A stretch of DNA of 64,000 nt from Ashinkailepas kermadecensis (Eukaryota; Arthropoda; Thecostraca; Neolepadidae): NCBI GenBank assembly GCA_034440615.1, contig JAOTOM010004829.1, positions 221,001-285,000 of the forward strand, read 5' to 3'. Every line of letters starts with the position of its first letter. The first letter of the stretch is position 1. Made by a program: the position numbers and the translations under genes. This document shows positions 45,415 through 56,424 of the stretch, piece by piece. The notes below the pieces were generated by a model. It did no database searches. It saw nothing but the letters and a program-made list of their open reading frames with translations, and was not told the origin of the DNA.

Positions 45415-46850
45415 CTTAACGGTCAAGGTCCAACGCAAACCGGTTTCTTCGGTCGCCTCCCTTTTTCGTTTTCACCCAAACCTGCCCAAATCTGGTATCC
45501 AGCGAAAGCCTGTGGTGAACCATCGTGTAGCATTTCAAACCGGTACATGTCAAGATCAAACCTCAAGGTCAAAAGTTAGCTTGATTTATTACATGGCGAT
45601 ATTGAAACGATATCGACCGAACGCCAGGTTCGGTTGCTATGCTTCAATTTCCATAAAATGGGCGTCGGACGGAGTGGCTTGTTATGCAGTATTAAAAAGC
45701 TAAGCAATCGAATTGTTTATCAAGAGCAAAGGCTTAGCTAATCCTCCGGTCGCCTCATTTCTGTTTTCGTTTTTGCTCAAACCTGTCCAAGTCTGGTATC
45801 AAGCGATAGCCAGTGGTTAACACTCGAGTAACATTTCAAACCGGAACATGTCAAGATCAAAGGTTTAATTGAGTTCTTCGATGATCTCGAGTTTTGTCAC
45901 CGTGGCTTCAATTAGTAGACAATGGATGTCATTCAACGTCGCTTGTTGTGCGGTATCAAAAAGTTGATGATTCAAAATATTATTAACGGATCAAAATTCA
46001 AGCTTCATATCTTCGGTCGCCTCGCATTTTTTCGGTTTTCGCCCAAGCCTACCCATATCCATTATCAAGCGATAGCCCATGGTGAACCCTCGAGTAACAT
46101 TTTGAAGCCAGAATATGTCAACGTCAGAATATGTCAACGTCAGAATACGTCAAGGTCAAAGGCTAGCTTTAATTTTTCGAAGTTCTCGCGATTCGTCGCT
46201 ATGGGTTCAATTTGTACCAAGTGGATGTCATTCGACATGGCTTGTGCGGTATTATAATGTTACGAAATCGAACTAATTTCGAAGGTCAAAGGTCAAACCG
46301 ATTTCTTCGGTCGCCTCGCATTTTTTCTTCGCCTTGCCTACCCACTTCTGGTATAAATCAATAGCTCGTGGTGAACCTCGAACAACATTTCAAACCGGGA
46401 CATGTCAATGTCAAACCACAAGATCGAAGGTTAGCTTAAATTGCTCGAAGTCCTCGCACCTCGTCGTTACGTCTTCAATTTTCATCAAGTGAGTGTCATT
46501 CGACGTGCCGTGAGGTACTCTAGGAAACTGTTCAGAAATCACATTAATTTGTAAAGTCACAGGTCGAGCTCATTTCTTCGGTCGCCCCGCGTTTCTTCGT
46601 TTTCTCCCAAAGCTACCCATGTTTGGTATCAAGAGATAGTCCGTGGGCAACCCTCGAGTAACATTTCAACCCGGGACATGTCAGGTCAAGCCTCAAGGTC
46701 GAAGGTTAGTTTTCATTTTTCAAAGTCCTCGTGTTTCGTCGCTATGGCTTCAATTTGCATTATGAGAGTGTCATTCGACGTGGCTTGCGGTACGGTATCT
46801 GAATGTTAAGATATGGAAATGTTTTGAAGGTGTCGAAAGTCCGGTGTGTG
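45415..46850. repeat. Satellite-like ~270-297-bp tandem repeat, five copies
   Basis: The marker GGTCGCC(T/C)C occurs at 45451, 45748, 46015, 46309 and 46580 (spacings 297, 267, 294, 271). It is followed by a pyrimidine-rich stretch, CCCAA.CCT.CCCA, TGGTAT..A.CGATAG, ACATTTCAAACCGG.ACATGT and AAGGTCAAAGG. Copies diverge and have scattered indels. Confidence 0.8.
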
Positions 46851-48282
46851 TACAATGATTGAATGTAATAGGAATAGGAGGATCAAATATATTTTTTTGT
46901 TCGCAGCCGTTGTAATAGCAGGCGCTCATCCTATATGACTAGGAGCTCCCTCAAGAAATCCGTCATAACCTGCTCGGACGGCGCTCTCCTCGCTGGTTTT
47001 TAAGTTACACTTCCACATTGCTGTTCCGGACATATCATTTTTGTCTTCAAATTGTCCGCTTTCCTCTTAATGGTTCAACGGAAGTTGTCATATTTGCAAG
47101 AGAAGCCACACGGGAATGCGCACGATTTTAAAAAAAAAATTACCAGCCGGAGTTCATAACCGCCGAGAGCATAAAAACCGCGAGTTGTAATCAGGGGTGG
47201 ATCCAGGAATTGTCATGGGGGGGGGGACTTGTCTGGAGGGGGCCATTTCTTTGGAGCGGCGCCACTGCGAAAGCACCTGGAGGGGCACCTATCGCTGAAA
47301 AATTCGAGGGCCGGGCTGTACTCGGTCCTTCCCGAACGGGCGCCTTTCCTTACAGGGGGTGCCTTTTTCTATCATAGGGGCGCCTCTGACTGAAAAAGTC
47401 GAGCGTGTACACTGGAGCCCTTTCAGAGGGGCGCCTTTTCCCGGCCGGAGGGATGCCACCTGACATGTAGGAGGCACATGCCCTCAGTACCATACCCTTT
47501 ATCCGCCCTGTTTGTCATTGCATTGAAATGTGTCCCCGTAAAACAGGAAAGCATGGGGAATGTATGTCCATATTTACTACGATAAAACCATCGTCCAATA
47601 TTTTCTGTTTTACCTGATTCAAGACGGCAACGTTTAATGTACATGCAGCATTGCTCTATGGTGATTATGAAATCGGGCCAAGCACATACGACATAAAGAT
47701 AGATGTTCATAGGCAGTTATAAGGAGTGAAACTTGCTAATTTTGGCGGAACTTCTTGTCCCCAAAATGATTTTTAACAATAGTAAATCTGAAAACCAGAT
47801 AATCAAAAGCAAGTGGCTGAAGTCCAAGAATTTTTGGGTGCGGGGTGCCGGGGGAGGCGAGGCTACCCCTCTATCCTGTCAAAACTTACAGCGTCCCTGG
47901 TTTGTCCCCCCCCCGGTTTCGAAACCGTGTCTACACTCAAGCCTTGAGGCTTGATAACATTTTACCTCCCGATAATGGTAAAATTACCAGCGCCAACACG
48001 CGAGCGGCACGCAAAGGAGTGCTCACATATGGGAGAGGGGTCCAGATTGGAGAGCACGTTTCCCGTTCGTACATATTTGCCAAAATGTTGTTGGATCCCC
48101 AACTGTTACGCTGGGTGAAACATACGAGTGAGAAACTCCGGTGGCTACACTGTTTTCAGACGGAGGCTTTCGGCCATGCTGCGCATGTCCGGGCTCTAAT
48201 TTCCGGCCTCCGGAACATCGCTTACATCAGCACTGTGATACCACTCGTTGTTGTCGTGTATGCTCGCGATGATGGTTTGTGA
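46851..48282. other. Intergenic, possible hAT end at 47192
   Basis: CAGGGGTGGATCCAGG at 47192 has the form of a hAT terminal repeat, and GGGGCGCCTTT units follow to about 47450. I found no matching right end. A frame at 47845-48282 (ending VVVVYARDDGL) lies directly upstream of a LINE-like tail but shows no domain. Confidence 0.35.
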
Positions 48283-48357
48283 TGCACATTAGTGCACTTC
48301 TGTGACGGAAACTGAAAAACCCTGCTCGGGAGGATCCGAAATACATTACATTACGAA
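48283..48357 (+). mobile_element. Possible LINE 3' end with ATTAC repeats
   Basis: GGAGGATCCGAAATACATTA followed by CATTAC has the shape of a CR1-like 3' terminus with a short simple repeat. No RT domain is recognisable upstream. Confidence 0.35.
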
Positions 48358-51344
48358 TGACGCCCCACACGAGGTCAGCTGAATACATTCAGCTGCAGTG
48401 GTTTATACATGTATAAACCACTAAGGAAGGACAGCACTTGGGTAACCTATCCTTGAAGTGAAAACGTTAGCCGATTCTAAAGGAATGAACTAGGCTAATT
48501 GTTTGGGTCAGATAGGGACACATTTCTTCAGAACACTCATTATATATGTTTTCAGGCTCTCTAAGTCAGGTCCAAAGTACGGAAAGACGAAAGATATGCT
48601 CAGTTTGGAACAGTACTCGCAAGGGTGTTCGGCTGAAATATACGGTCCAAAAGTTATTTTTTGGTGCATGCATGAACCGGCCAAGAGAAGGTTGGCATGT
48701 GTCCGATCACAAGAAAAGAAAGCAATTGTTGACATACGCCGATAAAATATTCCGTCGTTGGACATCTTCAGGAAACACTTACATATGTATTAACAGCGTA
48801 CAGGTATAAATGCAAACAATCTGCAGTATCGTTCGTTGAAGTTATCGCTATTTCTGCTGAAGATTCAGGTTTTTAATTACGACCATATTCAGGTCACACA
48901 GCAGTCGTTTGAAAAATTGCACAGGAACGTGCATATATGAATTACATCTAACATTACGGAGCTACAAAACAATCAGTACAATTACTGTATTGGGGCGACC
49001 TAGTTTGGTTTTAACCCTGGTCCCACAGTACATCCATCATAAGGAGAAGGGTACTGTAGGGCGGCGAGGTCGGGGGCGGGGTCGGTGTGGGGGGAGGGGG
49101 ATGGAGGGGGGAGGGTTGGAAAGGGGGGGTATGTAGGGGTGGTGGCGTGGGAGGGGGAGGGGATCATGGGTTCGGTCGCCTTGTCTTGGTTTGGGATAAG
49201 GAGGAGGGGTAATAGGAGGGGTTGGTAGGTGGGGAGGGATTGGCTATTAGGAATTGGTGAGGGTGTTGGTTGCTACGTGTCTTGCAGGTTAGGTCTTGAG
49301 TGGTGTCTGAGTAGCAGTCGTCTTAGTTTGGAGTAGTCTTGGAGTCTGGTGTGGTCGTCTTGGAGTCTTGTGTGGTGTATTGTTATTGGGTCTGTGTTAT
49401 TGGGTCTTGCTCCACTGCGGTGCGCCCTTGACGTCGAAGCGACCTTGTGACAGGTGTTTCCGCGCGGTCGCCGGCCGGCGGCCACGCTCGCTACGCTCAC
49501 GGGCGCTGGGCGGCTCCCCTGGCCCGCGCCGATCCCGCTTCCGGCGTGCCGCCGGCCCCTAACCGGGGCGGCCCACAGCGAGCGGTGTGCCTCGAGTCCA
49601 CGGTGTAGTTTGTGCAGTCATCATATGTGTCTTCGTATAGTCATGTTGTCGGCGCCCCGTAACTCGTTATCCTAACACAAATTTATATAGCGAGGCAAGT
49701 CTTCTCACTTCACCACTTCCATTCGTGAGTGGCTTGGTCGTGGCGCCAGGGATAGAGGAGCCACATGGTTGGAGAGGCCTAGGAGGGGGGGGGGGGGGGT
49801 GGTCATAAGAGTAATGGACGGACATTGGAGTTGGAAATGTGTCCGTCACCGGCCCTCGTCCAGCTTCGGGGCCCTCTTTAAGTGTTAAAGTCCCCACTTA
49901 TTTCCCTCCATGTCATCCACCTGCAGGCTCCCACGGGTCACCTGACTGGCAAATTGAGGGCCTAGGTAATTATCCTGGGTCAAATTTTGGCAACGAGGGT
50001 TTCTCACAGCTAGATGCGTACGCAGAGTTCCAACAGCTCCCACTGGTCCTTAACTACCCATAACTACGTCATGCATGCTCCCACGTAATCCATTCATTTC
50101 CATCTTCCATTCCGAACATTCGCTCTCTATTAAAAGTGTTCGCCCGATAATTTCCCTTCCAGTGGTGCATGCGCATTCAGCGAGTCTTACTTCCTCAGAC
50201 CGTTGCTTAGGGATTTCTAGCCCAAAGTTAAACGTAAATTACCCGTGCTTAGGCCCACAACTGTGACCGGCTGACGCGACACTGTTGGTTGGGAATGATA
50301 CTATTTACTTTACTGCCTTCAAGGCTCGGTGACACTGGGCTGCGACATTCCGTTAGTTTCTGATGGTCTTATGCTGGGCTTGAGTAATAATGGCCGACAT
50401 GCCTACAATTAAGTCATACGCCTTGCCAGGACTTGCATGCTCTAACTTGCGATTTGGCGGGCACCCCCACAGGTGGTCCTGGGCCACAAATCGGTCGGGA
50501 TGGCCCCCTTATCGTCTTTCTAACCTATCTTGCCCGGGGTCATGGTCGGGAGACCCTCAATTCCCCTGCCTGTCCTATCCTTGGGGGCTTACGGAACGCC
50601 AAACTTCATCTCCCCTGCCTGTGCCGTAATCGAGAGGCCCAGACCTGCTGGAATAGCTGAGACAGGAAAGGAATACCGACCTGGCCGTTTTTGGCTGTAA
50701 CCTAACTGTGCGCACAGATTCATCCCGACCCAAAATTGGGTGCCGCTGCCTGCGAGCTTACCCGTTGGACCCCGTCGGATCTGACCACCCTCGGGATGCC
50801 CTTCCGCGCTCATGGATCACCAGGCCGGAGGGTTTTTGCGGCCTAAAATTTCTCGAGTGAACCCGCTGCCTTGTGAATTATCCAGTCTTTTCGGCACGCT
50901 TTCCCAGGGGTTCAACCAACAGTGTTTCGTCATTTCCGTCTTCAATCAGCCCTCCTCCGTCTTCTCCGAAGAGAAGAGGGCGGAAGCTCACGTTTTGGGC
51001 CCATGGAAGTTATCGCCCGCGGAAGGGCGGCTTGCAGGCCGTCTCCTCGCTAATTACTTAATTTGTCTCACGTTTTCCGTCACAGACGGTAGTCCGGTTC
51101 GTCCTGCCCTGTCTCGCCGGCTAGCTTTACATTAAGCAATGGACGAACCCGGAGTTAGTGCACTATCTAATTCTTACTCGCAATTAGTGTATTTGACGAC
51201 GTAATGGTCAGCGCTCTGAACGTTCCTTAACGGCATCAACTTGGGGTTTGGGATCTACAAATTGATATCAGGCAATCAGCATCCAAGGGAAAAATCGAAT
51301 TCAGATCTCGGTGCAAGGGGTGTCGTAACTGTCTTACCGAGAGT
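48358..51344. other. Intergenic, repeat-like but unclassified
   Basis: G-rich at 49060-49260 and 49780-49800, a CpG-rich block at 49455-49585, then a C-rich stretch (50450-51120) with many short overlapping frames. None resembles a known protein. Confidence 0.4.
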
Positions 51345-51381
51345 GGGGATGAGAGAGAGAGAGGGAGAGAGAGAGAGCGAA

Positions 51382-51470
<89 letters not shown>

Positions 51471-51473
51471 GAT
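51345..51473. repeat. (GA)n microsatellite
   Basis: GAGAGA with a few GGGAGA and AAAGA interruptions. The SLSLSL and REREREREK frames are shadows. Confidence 0.97.
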
Positions 51474-52240
51474 TTAAATGACATAGGCAGAGGGGCAGAG
51501 ACGCAGAGGCCGGTATTATGCGCACTTTGGCCGTTCGTACAGTTTTATCCGTAGAGTGACTTGGGGCCCAACAGATCTCCGTAGTACTTTATATCCCTCG
51601 GAAAGAATGGAGGAGTTAATTAACACGGTTCGGGCCGGATCTGTGCTCCTTTAGTATCCTTTCGAGACCAGGTGGGTCTTCCGTTTTCCAACTCTCCCTT
51701 GGACGTGAATGAGGATACACTCATAGTAACATGCGTTTTTTTCTTCTCAGGTTATATATTTCACAGGTGTAGTCAATGAACAGAGAAGAAAGAAACCTTA
51801 CATATCCTACCACCTTGCAATCTAAGAAACTTTACCTACCACCTTGCAATCTAAGAAACTTTACCTACCACCTTACAATCTCCCCACCCTCTTTTCGTAC
51901 GCACGTACATACACATTTATTCATTTGGTTGCATTCTCGCTCCGGGGCCGAACCTGTACGGTTCGCTCACACACTTTCACTCGCATCCACTTACGCCCAG
52001 CTGGCTCTAACTGTGCCCCCCCCCCATTTATCTGATCTCACTTGCTGGGGAAAATTATCGCCCCCCTCCACTGACCGGGGCCATGCCGATTTGACTTCAC
52101 CAGTGACGGGCGGGTCAGGTCACGGACATTGGTGAATGGTACATCGCCAAGGGTTCACTCACATGCCAGGAGAATCTGTGTCGTCCGCACACTAGTGAAG
52201 GCTCAAGCACTGCACTTTCACTATCAGCTTCCTGGCGGTC
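51474..52240. other. Intergenic
   Basis: A direct repeat of about 32 bp (AAACTTTACCTACCACCTT) occurs at about 51825-51875. Nothing coding was recognised. Confidence 0.45.
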
Positions 52241-52519
52241 CCGTCGAATGTTCTTTGTTGAATGTCCTCCGTTGAATGTCCTCCGTTGAATGTCCTCCGT
52301 TGAATGTCCTCCCGACTGCCTGTCAGAGCGGTATTTATACCACTCCCGATGGGTGAGCCCGGTGTCATGGCCCCACTTGAATTGGCTTGTTTGTCCCGTC
52401 ACGGTCTAGGTGGCTTCTCGCAGCTTTGTTTCGGTCGGCTGTGACGAGTCGTCTGGCAGGCTGGTCCGGCCCGCGACCGTACAAGCGCAGTATTGAAGAA
52501 AATGTAAGCCGTCTTACAG

Positions 52520-53109
52520 TACGCTGTGCATTGACCTGACGGTTAATTAAGAGGTCATTATCTCTAATCCGAATGACTTCCAGCACTTACATTCTTCTCA
52601 TGTCTGGTTGTTTTGCTATGATCCTTGTGTTCGATGTGAGCAAATTTCTGTTCAGATGATCATTATGGTGTGTCATAGTGTGTGTGTGGTGTGTGTGGTC
52701 CTCCGCTTTGCAAGTGCATCGCAAGGCGTCTGCTTAATGTTGTGGTTGCGAGTCCTATGTAGCCACTGCGAGGGATGAGTGCACAAGTCTCCTATATTGC
52801 ATTCATAATGGTAGACGACGTAAGACTGCTTCAGGGATGTCGTGTCTTTAGACAATGAGCAAACAAAGTCGTTGGGTTCTTATAGTATAAAATATGTTTC
52901 AAGTCGCCCTCTTGGAAAGTGGTTTTGCGGCTACGTCTCACGACATTTCGAATTACTTTTTCATCTTGCTTGTAGGCTGAGGACATACTGTTTCTGTAAA
53001 ACAATGCATGCGTGTTGACCGATGCACTACTAGATGGGATATGGTTTTTCTGCAGCGATATGGCTTTGTTTATTTCTTCATCAATGACTGAAACTGGGTA
53101 GTTATTATT
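52520..53109 (-). pseudogene. Penelope-like C-terminal part with GIY-YIG endonuclease
   Basis: Begins NNYPVSVIDEEINKAISLQK. It continues to LYYKNPTTLFAHCLKTRHP and a frame break, then SYVVYHYECNIGDLCTHPS and, in a second frame, GYIGLATTTLSRRLAMHLQS. This is the VxYxxxC...YIG..TLxxRLxxH arrangement of the Penelope GIY-YIG domain. LEVIRIRDNDLLINRQ follows at 52586-52535, the usual helix after the nuclease. At least two frame changes and stops break it. Confidence 0.8.
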
Positions 53110-53987
53110 TACCCCGTTTACATGAGTGGGTCAGACGCAAACAGAAATTTCTGATCCGGCCGATTCGCAAAAGTTCTGATCTCGCGGCCCGTTTACAAGA
53201 GCGGGTACAAGGCAGCCACCTAATCGGATTTGTGCGATTTGGCGGCGGACGCAATGTGGTGAAAAGTGCCGAATATTTGGCGCATTTTTGCGCTTCTAAC
53301 ACACCTGCTTCGAGCTTCAGCGCACACAGGCACAAGGTATCATCAGTGATCCACGTAGTTAGAGGTTGTTCGGCAGAGATATAGGGAATCAGCGTATCTG
53401 TGGATTCAAAGGATTCACGCAGCCGATGACACGTTGTCGATGACAACTTTCCGTTCCTCGTAAGTCCAATGGTGCATTGTTTTCCGACTACACCGGTTGT
53501 GCGATAATCAAATAAGCAGGCTAAATCAGGTTTACTTCGCAATCTAAGAGATGGATCAGCAAAACCCAAACGGTTTCACAAATCCGCAAGTTAGAACACT
53601 CCGCCAAATCGCAAAACTCACGGTTGGGGCACGCCGGTGACGTCTCAGAGCTGCTTTAAACTGATACGTGTATGATTCTTGTTTTGTTTTGTTTCATAAC
53701 TAGGTTTGCAATTAGAATGAAAACAAGACATTTGTTTCCAATAATTACCCTAAATGTAGTGAAACCTTAGCAGAGAATAGCTTCAAGAAGTGTCATGACC
53801 CTTGCAGCCGCACCGTTAATCGCTCATGGTTGGCGCTAATCTCAAAATTCCACCGACCGAAGCGTAAACGTGTCATAAGCTTTTCACATGTATTGCTATG
53901 CCAAAGCCCGTTTACAAGAGGATTATTTTCGGAAGCTTTCCTAATCGCATCGTATTCGAAAGTTTTGCTGCTCATGTAAGCGGGGTA
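53110..53987. mobile_element. 878-bp non-autonomous TIR element inside the Penelope-like element
   Basis: The 17-bp terminal inverted repeats TACCCCGTTTACATGAG (53110-53126) and the complement of TACCCCGCTTACATGAG (53971-53987) differ at one base. They are flanked by ATT on both sides (53107-53109 and 53988-53990), a 3-bp target duplication as in PIF/Harbinger-type elements. Removing the element plus one ATT rejoins the host frame from KQKLVN into NYPVSVIDEEINK. A further CCCGTTTACAAGAG occurs at 53188 and 53908. CGCCAAATCGCA/TGCGATTTGGCG forms an inner inverted pair. The 154-codon frame inside (53105-53569) has no recognised domain. Confidence 0.85.
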
Positions 53988-54640
53988 ATTCACCAGCTTT
54001 TGCTTCACTCGAGTCCATTTTCGATTAACCAATGCCCAGGTTGAGCAGTGTGTGATAGCTCTGCGAGCATAAGCCTTAACTACGAATGTTTTATACGTAA
54101 TGGGATAATCACTCTCGCCGTTTAAACATATCACTACACCACTTGGTTTTCGGCGTATACTGGTGGTAAAGTTTCCGTCACCAGCGTCAATAGACACATC
54201 AAGAAAGTTAATCTGCTCTCCCACCGAGTGTGCCATGGTAAAAGTGAGGCCTGACTCCTACTCCAAACGATTTTTTAGTGTCTTTAGGGTCAGATCATCC
54301 TTGGCATCGACTAGGATGTCATCAATATAGCGACAGTAAATCCACGGTGTCACAGCAGGATCCTGTAAGACACGTTCTTCGACACTGGCCATACAAGCTT
54401 GAGTAAACAAGACACCCAGGGGTGAGCCCATAGCAATGCCATCAGATTGGTAATATATGTCACCGTTGGCGCATCTAAACGGTGCTTTGGTTGTGCATAA
54501 CCTGAGTATAGTACACATAATCCGGAATGCTGGGGGCAGACAGTGCTGCATAACGGTAAACATAATCGGCGAGGATAGCGATTGTTTTCTCAACAGTGAA
54601 CAAGCTCCGTACATCAAGCGAAGCTAACCTACCACGCCTT
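53988..54640 (-). pseudogene. Penelope-like reverse transcriptase core
   Basis: GRLASLDVRSLFTVEKTIAI starts in one frame near 54630 and shifts to another by 54560. There LRLCTTKAPFRCANGDIYYQ, SDGIAMGSPLGVLF (motif with AMGSPL) and CRYIDDILVDA (catalytic DD) are readable (54258-54617). After a stop near 54255, VGEQINFLDVSI continues (54236 downward) to KQKLVN, where the TIR element interrupts. AMGSPL and YIDD-type motifs with INFLDV are diagnostic of Penelope-like elements (family knowledge). Confidence 0.88.
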
Positions 54641-54713
54641 CCTGCTCCTTTAACCAGCTATATGAACTCTCTTGGAGACTTAATGGAGTAGGATTTGGGG
54701 GTAACCGGACACA

Positions 54714-55038
54714 TGTACGTAAAGCAAATGTACGTATGACAGATGTACGTACCCAAATGTGCGTAAGCAAATGTACGTAAGCACAGATGTACGTATGACA
54801 ATTGTAGGTAAGCGCAGATGTACGTATGGCTAATGTACGTAAGCGCAAATGTACGTATGGAAAATGTACGTATGCGCAAAAGTACGTATGCGCAAATTTA
54901 CGTAAGCGCAAATGTACGTAAACGCAAATGTACGTAAACGCAAATGTACGTAAGCGCAAATGTACGTAAGCGCAAAAGTACGTATGCGCAAATGTACGTA
55001 AGCGCAAATGTACGTATGCGCAAAAGTACGTATGCGAA
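54714..55038. repeat. 14-17-bp array of TGTACGTAAGCGCAAA units
   Basis: About 20 units with the invariant self-complementary core TACGTA. It begins within about 75 bases of the truncated 5' end of the Penelope-like element. The HLRLRTFAFTYICAYV-type frames are shadows. Confidence 0.92.
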
Positions 55039-55040
55039 AA

Positions 55041-55220
55041 AGGGGACGAGTAGTCTTGGGGTAAGTTGCTCGTCTCACAATCGAAAGATTGTGGGTTCGA
55101 GTCTCACCTGTCGCTACTCTTCGCCCGCGACCAATCGGCGTGAGAGATTGGCGATGCTACATGGCTCAACGGTCGACGTGTCGTAAAACTAATACCAACA
55201 ACCAATAACAACAACAACTT
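55041..55220 (+). mobile_element. tRNA-derived SINE, apparently complete
   Basis: The tRNA-like head is GACGAGTAGTCTTGGGGTAA, with an anticodon-arm-like hairpin CACAATCGAAAGATTGTG and B box GGGTTCGAGTCTC. GAGTAG/CTACTC can pair as a partial acceptor stem. The body has CCAATCGGCGTGAGAGATTG. The tail is CGGTCGACGTGTCGTAAAAC followed by (AAC)n. The same tail occurs at 639-673 and, more diverged, near 43862. Confidence 0.7.
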
Positions 55221-55259
55221 TGACATAATTTGTTAGGCTGCAGAGTTACATTTCGAGTA

Positions 55260-56424
55260 GGAATTGATTTTTGGGAAGCCAGCTGCGACTTTTGGGGCCC
55301 CGGCGCAACCTTTTGGACCCGAATGTGATTTTCAAGGTCCACGACTCAACTTTTTGGGTATCAGTGTGATTTATTGGCCCCGGTGTTATTTGTTGGGATT
55401 CCTAGTGCAAGTTTTAGCGGAATCGACACGTATTTGGGGTCCAACACGTTTCGGGGGCTTTTGTCGCGATTGTTGGCCCCAGATTGATTTTCCAATTCCG
55501 GATTGTTTTTTTTTCGTTGCCCCGGCTTTAATTTTTGGGTGGTTCCGATAAGACTTTTGAGGCCCCGGCTTGACCTATCAATCTCTAGCGTGATTTTCAG
55601 GGGCCCCGACCCGACCTTTCAGGGCCCCCGTTGTAATTTTCAATAACCTCAGCAAGACGTTCTTGGCCCCAGTGTGATTTTCTGGGACCAAGGCGCGAAC
55701 TTTTCCCCGGCGTGATTTTCAGGGTACTCGGTGCGACTCTTTGGAGGGCCAGCGCGATTTTTCGGGGCCCCGGCCTGATGCTTTGGGGCCCTCATCGTGA
55801 TTTTCAAGGACCCGGGCATTACGTTTTGGGCCACCAGTGTGATTTTCAGGGACCCAGGTGCAAACGTTTGAGGTCCCAGCGTGAATTTCAGGGGCCTCGA
55901 TCCGACTTTTAGGGGCTCCATACGCGATTTTCAGGGGATCCGGCCCGACATTTTAGGGACTTCAACGTCAATTTCAGGGGCCCGGCGAGACTACTTGTGC
56001 CCCCAATGTGATTTCCAGGGGCCTCGGCCCGACCTTTTGGGCCCTCAGCGTGATTTCCAGTGGTCCCGACGCGATTTTTTTTCTTGCGGGCCACAACGGA
56101 ATTTTCAGGGGCCTCGGTCCAACTTTTTGGAGACCCCAGTGTTATTTTTAGGGTTCCGGGGCGATTGTGGGCCCCAATGTGATTTTCAGGGGCCTCGGTG
56201 CGACATTGGGGACCGCAGCGTCATTTTCAGGGGCCCCTGGGTTACCTTTATTGGCCCTCAATATTATTTTTAGGGCCCGGTGCAAATTTTGGGGCCCCAG
56301 CGAGATTTTTAGGGGGACCGATGCAATTTTCCGAACCCCGGCTTGGTTCTTGGGACTCCACAACCTCTTATCAGGGGGGGGGGAGGATAGCTGCCCCATT
56401 TTCCCCCCGTCGGTACACCACTGA
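55260..56424. repeat. Degenerate ~43-bp GC-run array (GTGATTTTCAGGGGCC...)
   Basis: About 25 units of GCGTGATTTTCAGGGGCC, YCGGCSCGACTTTTTGGGGC and CCCA. The array ends in CGGTACACCACTG, whose complement CAGTGGTGTACCG has the form of a hAT-type end. Together with the similar array inside the hAT-like element at 18.5 kb this suggests a related element whose left end I cannot place. Frames such as DFQGPR... and PLKITLGP... are shadows. Confidence 0.8.

Larger units (their letters stand above)
52241..54640 (-). mobile_element. Penelope-like retroelement, 5'-truncated, with GIY-YIG nuclease, split by a TIR element
   Basis: On the - strand, in order: RT core (54640 to 53988), an inserted 878-bp TIR element (53110-53987), RT thumb/linker (53109 downward), a GIY-YIG endonuclease (about 52860-52680), and a C-terminal ENDLLINRQ-like end (52590-52530). 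A 14-bp repeat (AATGTCCTCCGTTG, four copies, 52261-52312) and CGGTATTTATACC lie at its 3' side. The finger part of the RT is missing. At least three frameshifts or stops make it inactive. Confidence 0.85.

Noticed and set aside
47845..48282. 145-codon frame ending VVVVYARDDGL
   Set aside because: No recognisable motif; lies just before a LINE-like tail and is more likely a decayed element fragment than a host gene.
49455..49585. CpG-island promoter
   Set aside because: GC-rich and CpG-rich but no transcript, exon or core promoter motif could be linked to it.
54690..55186. CRISPR-like array (short repeats)
   Set aside because: Units are contiguous minisatellite copies without spacers, in a eukaryotic genome.
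55260..56424. Overlapping frames of 60-130 codons with GPQ/DFQGPR repeats
   Set aside because: They follow the 43-bp unit in every frame and lack any domain.
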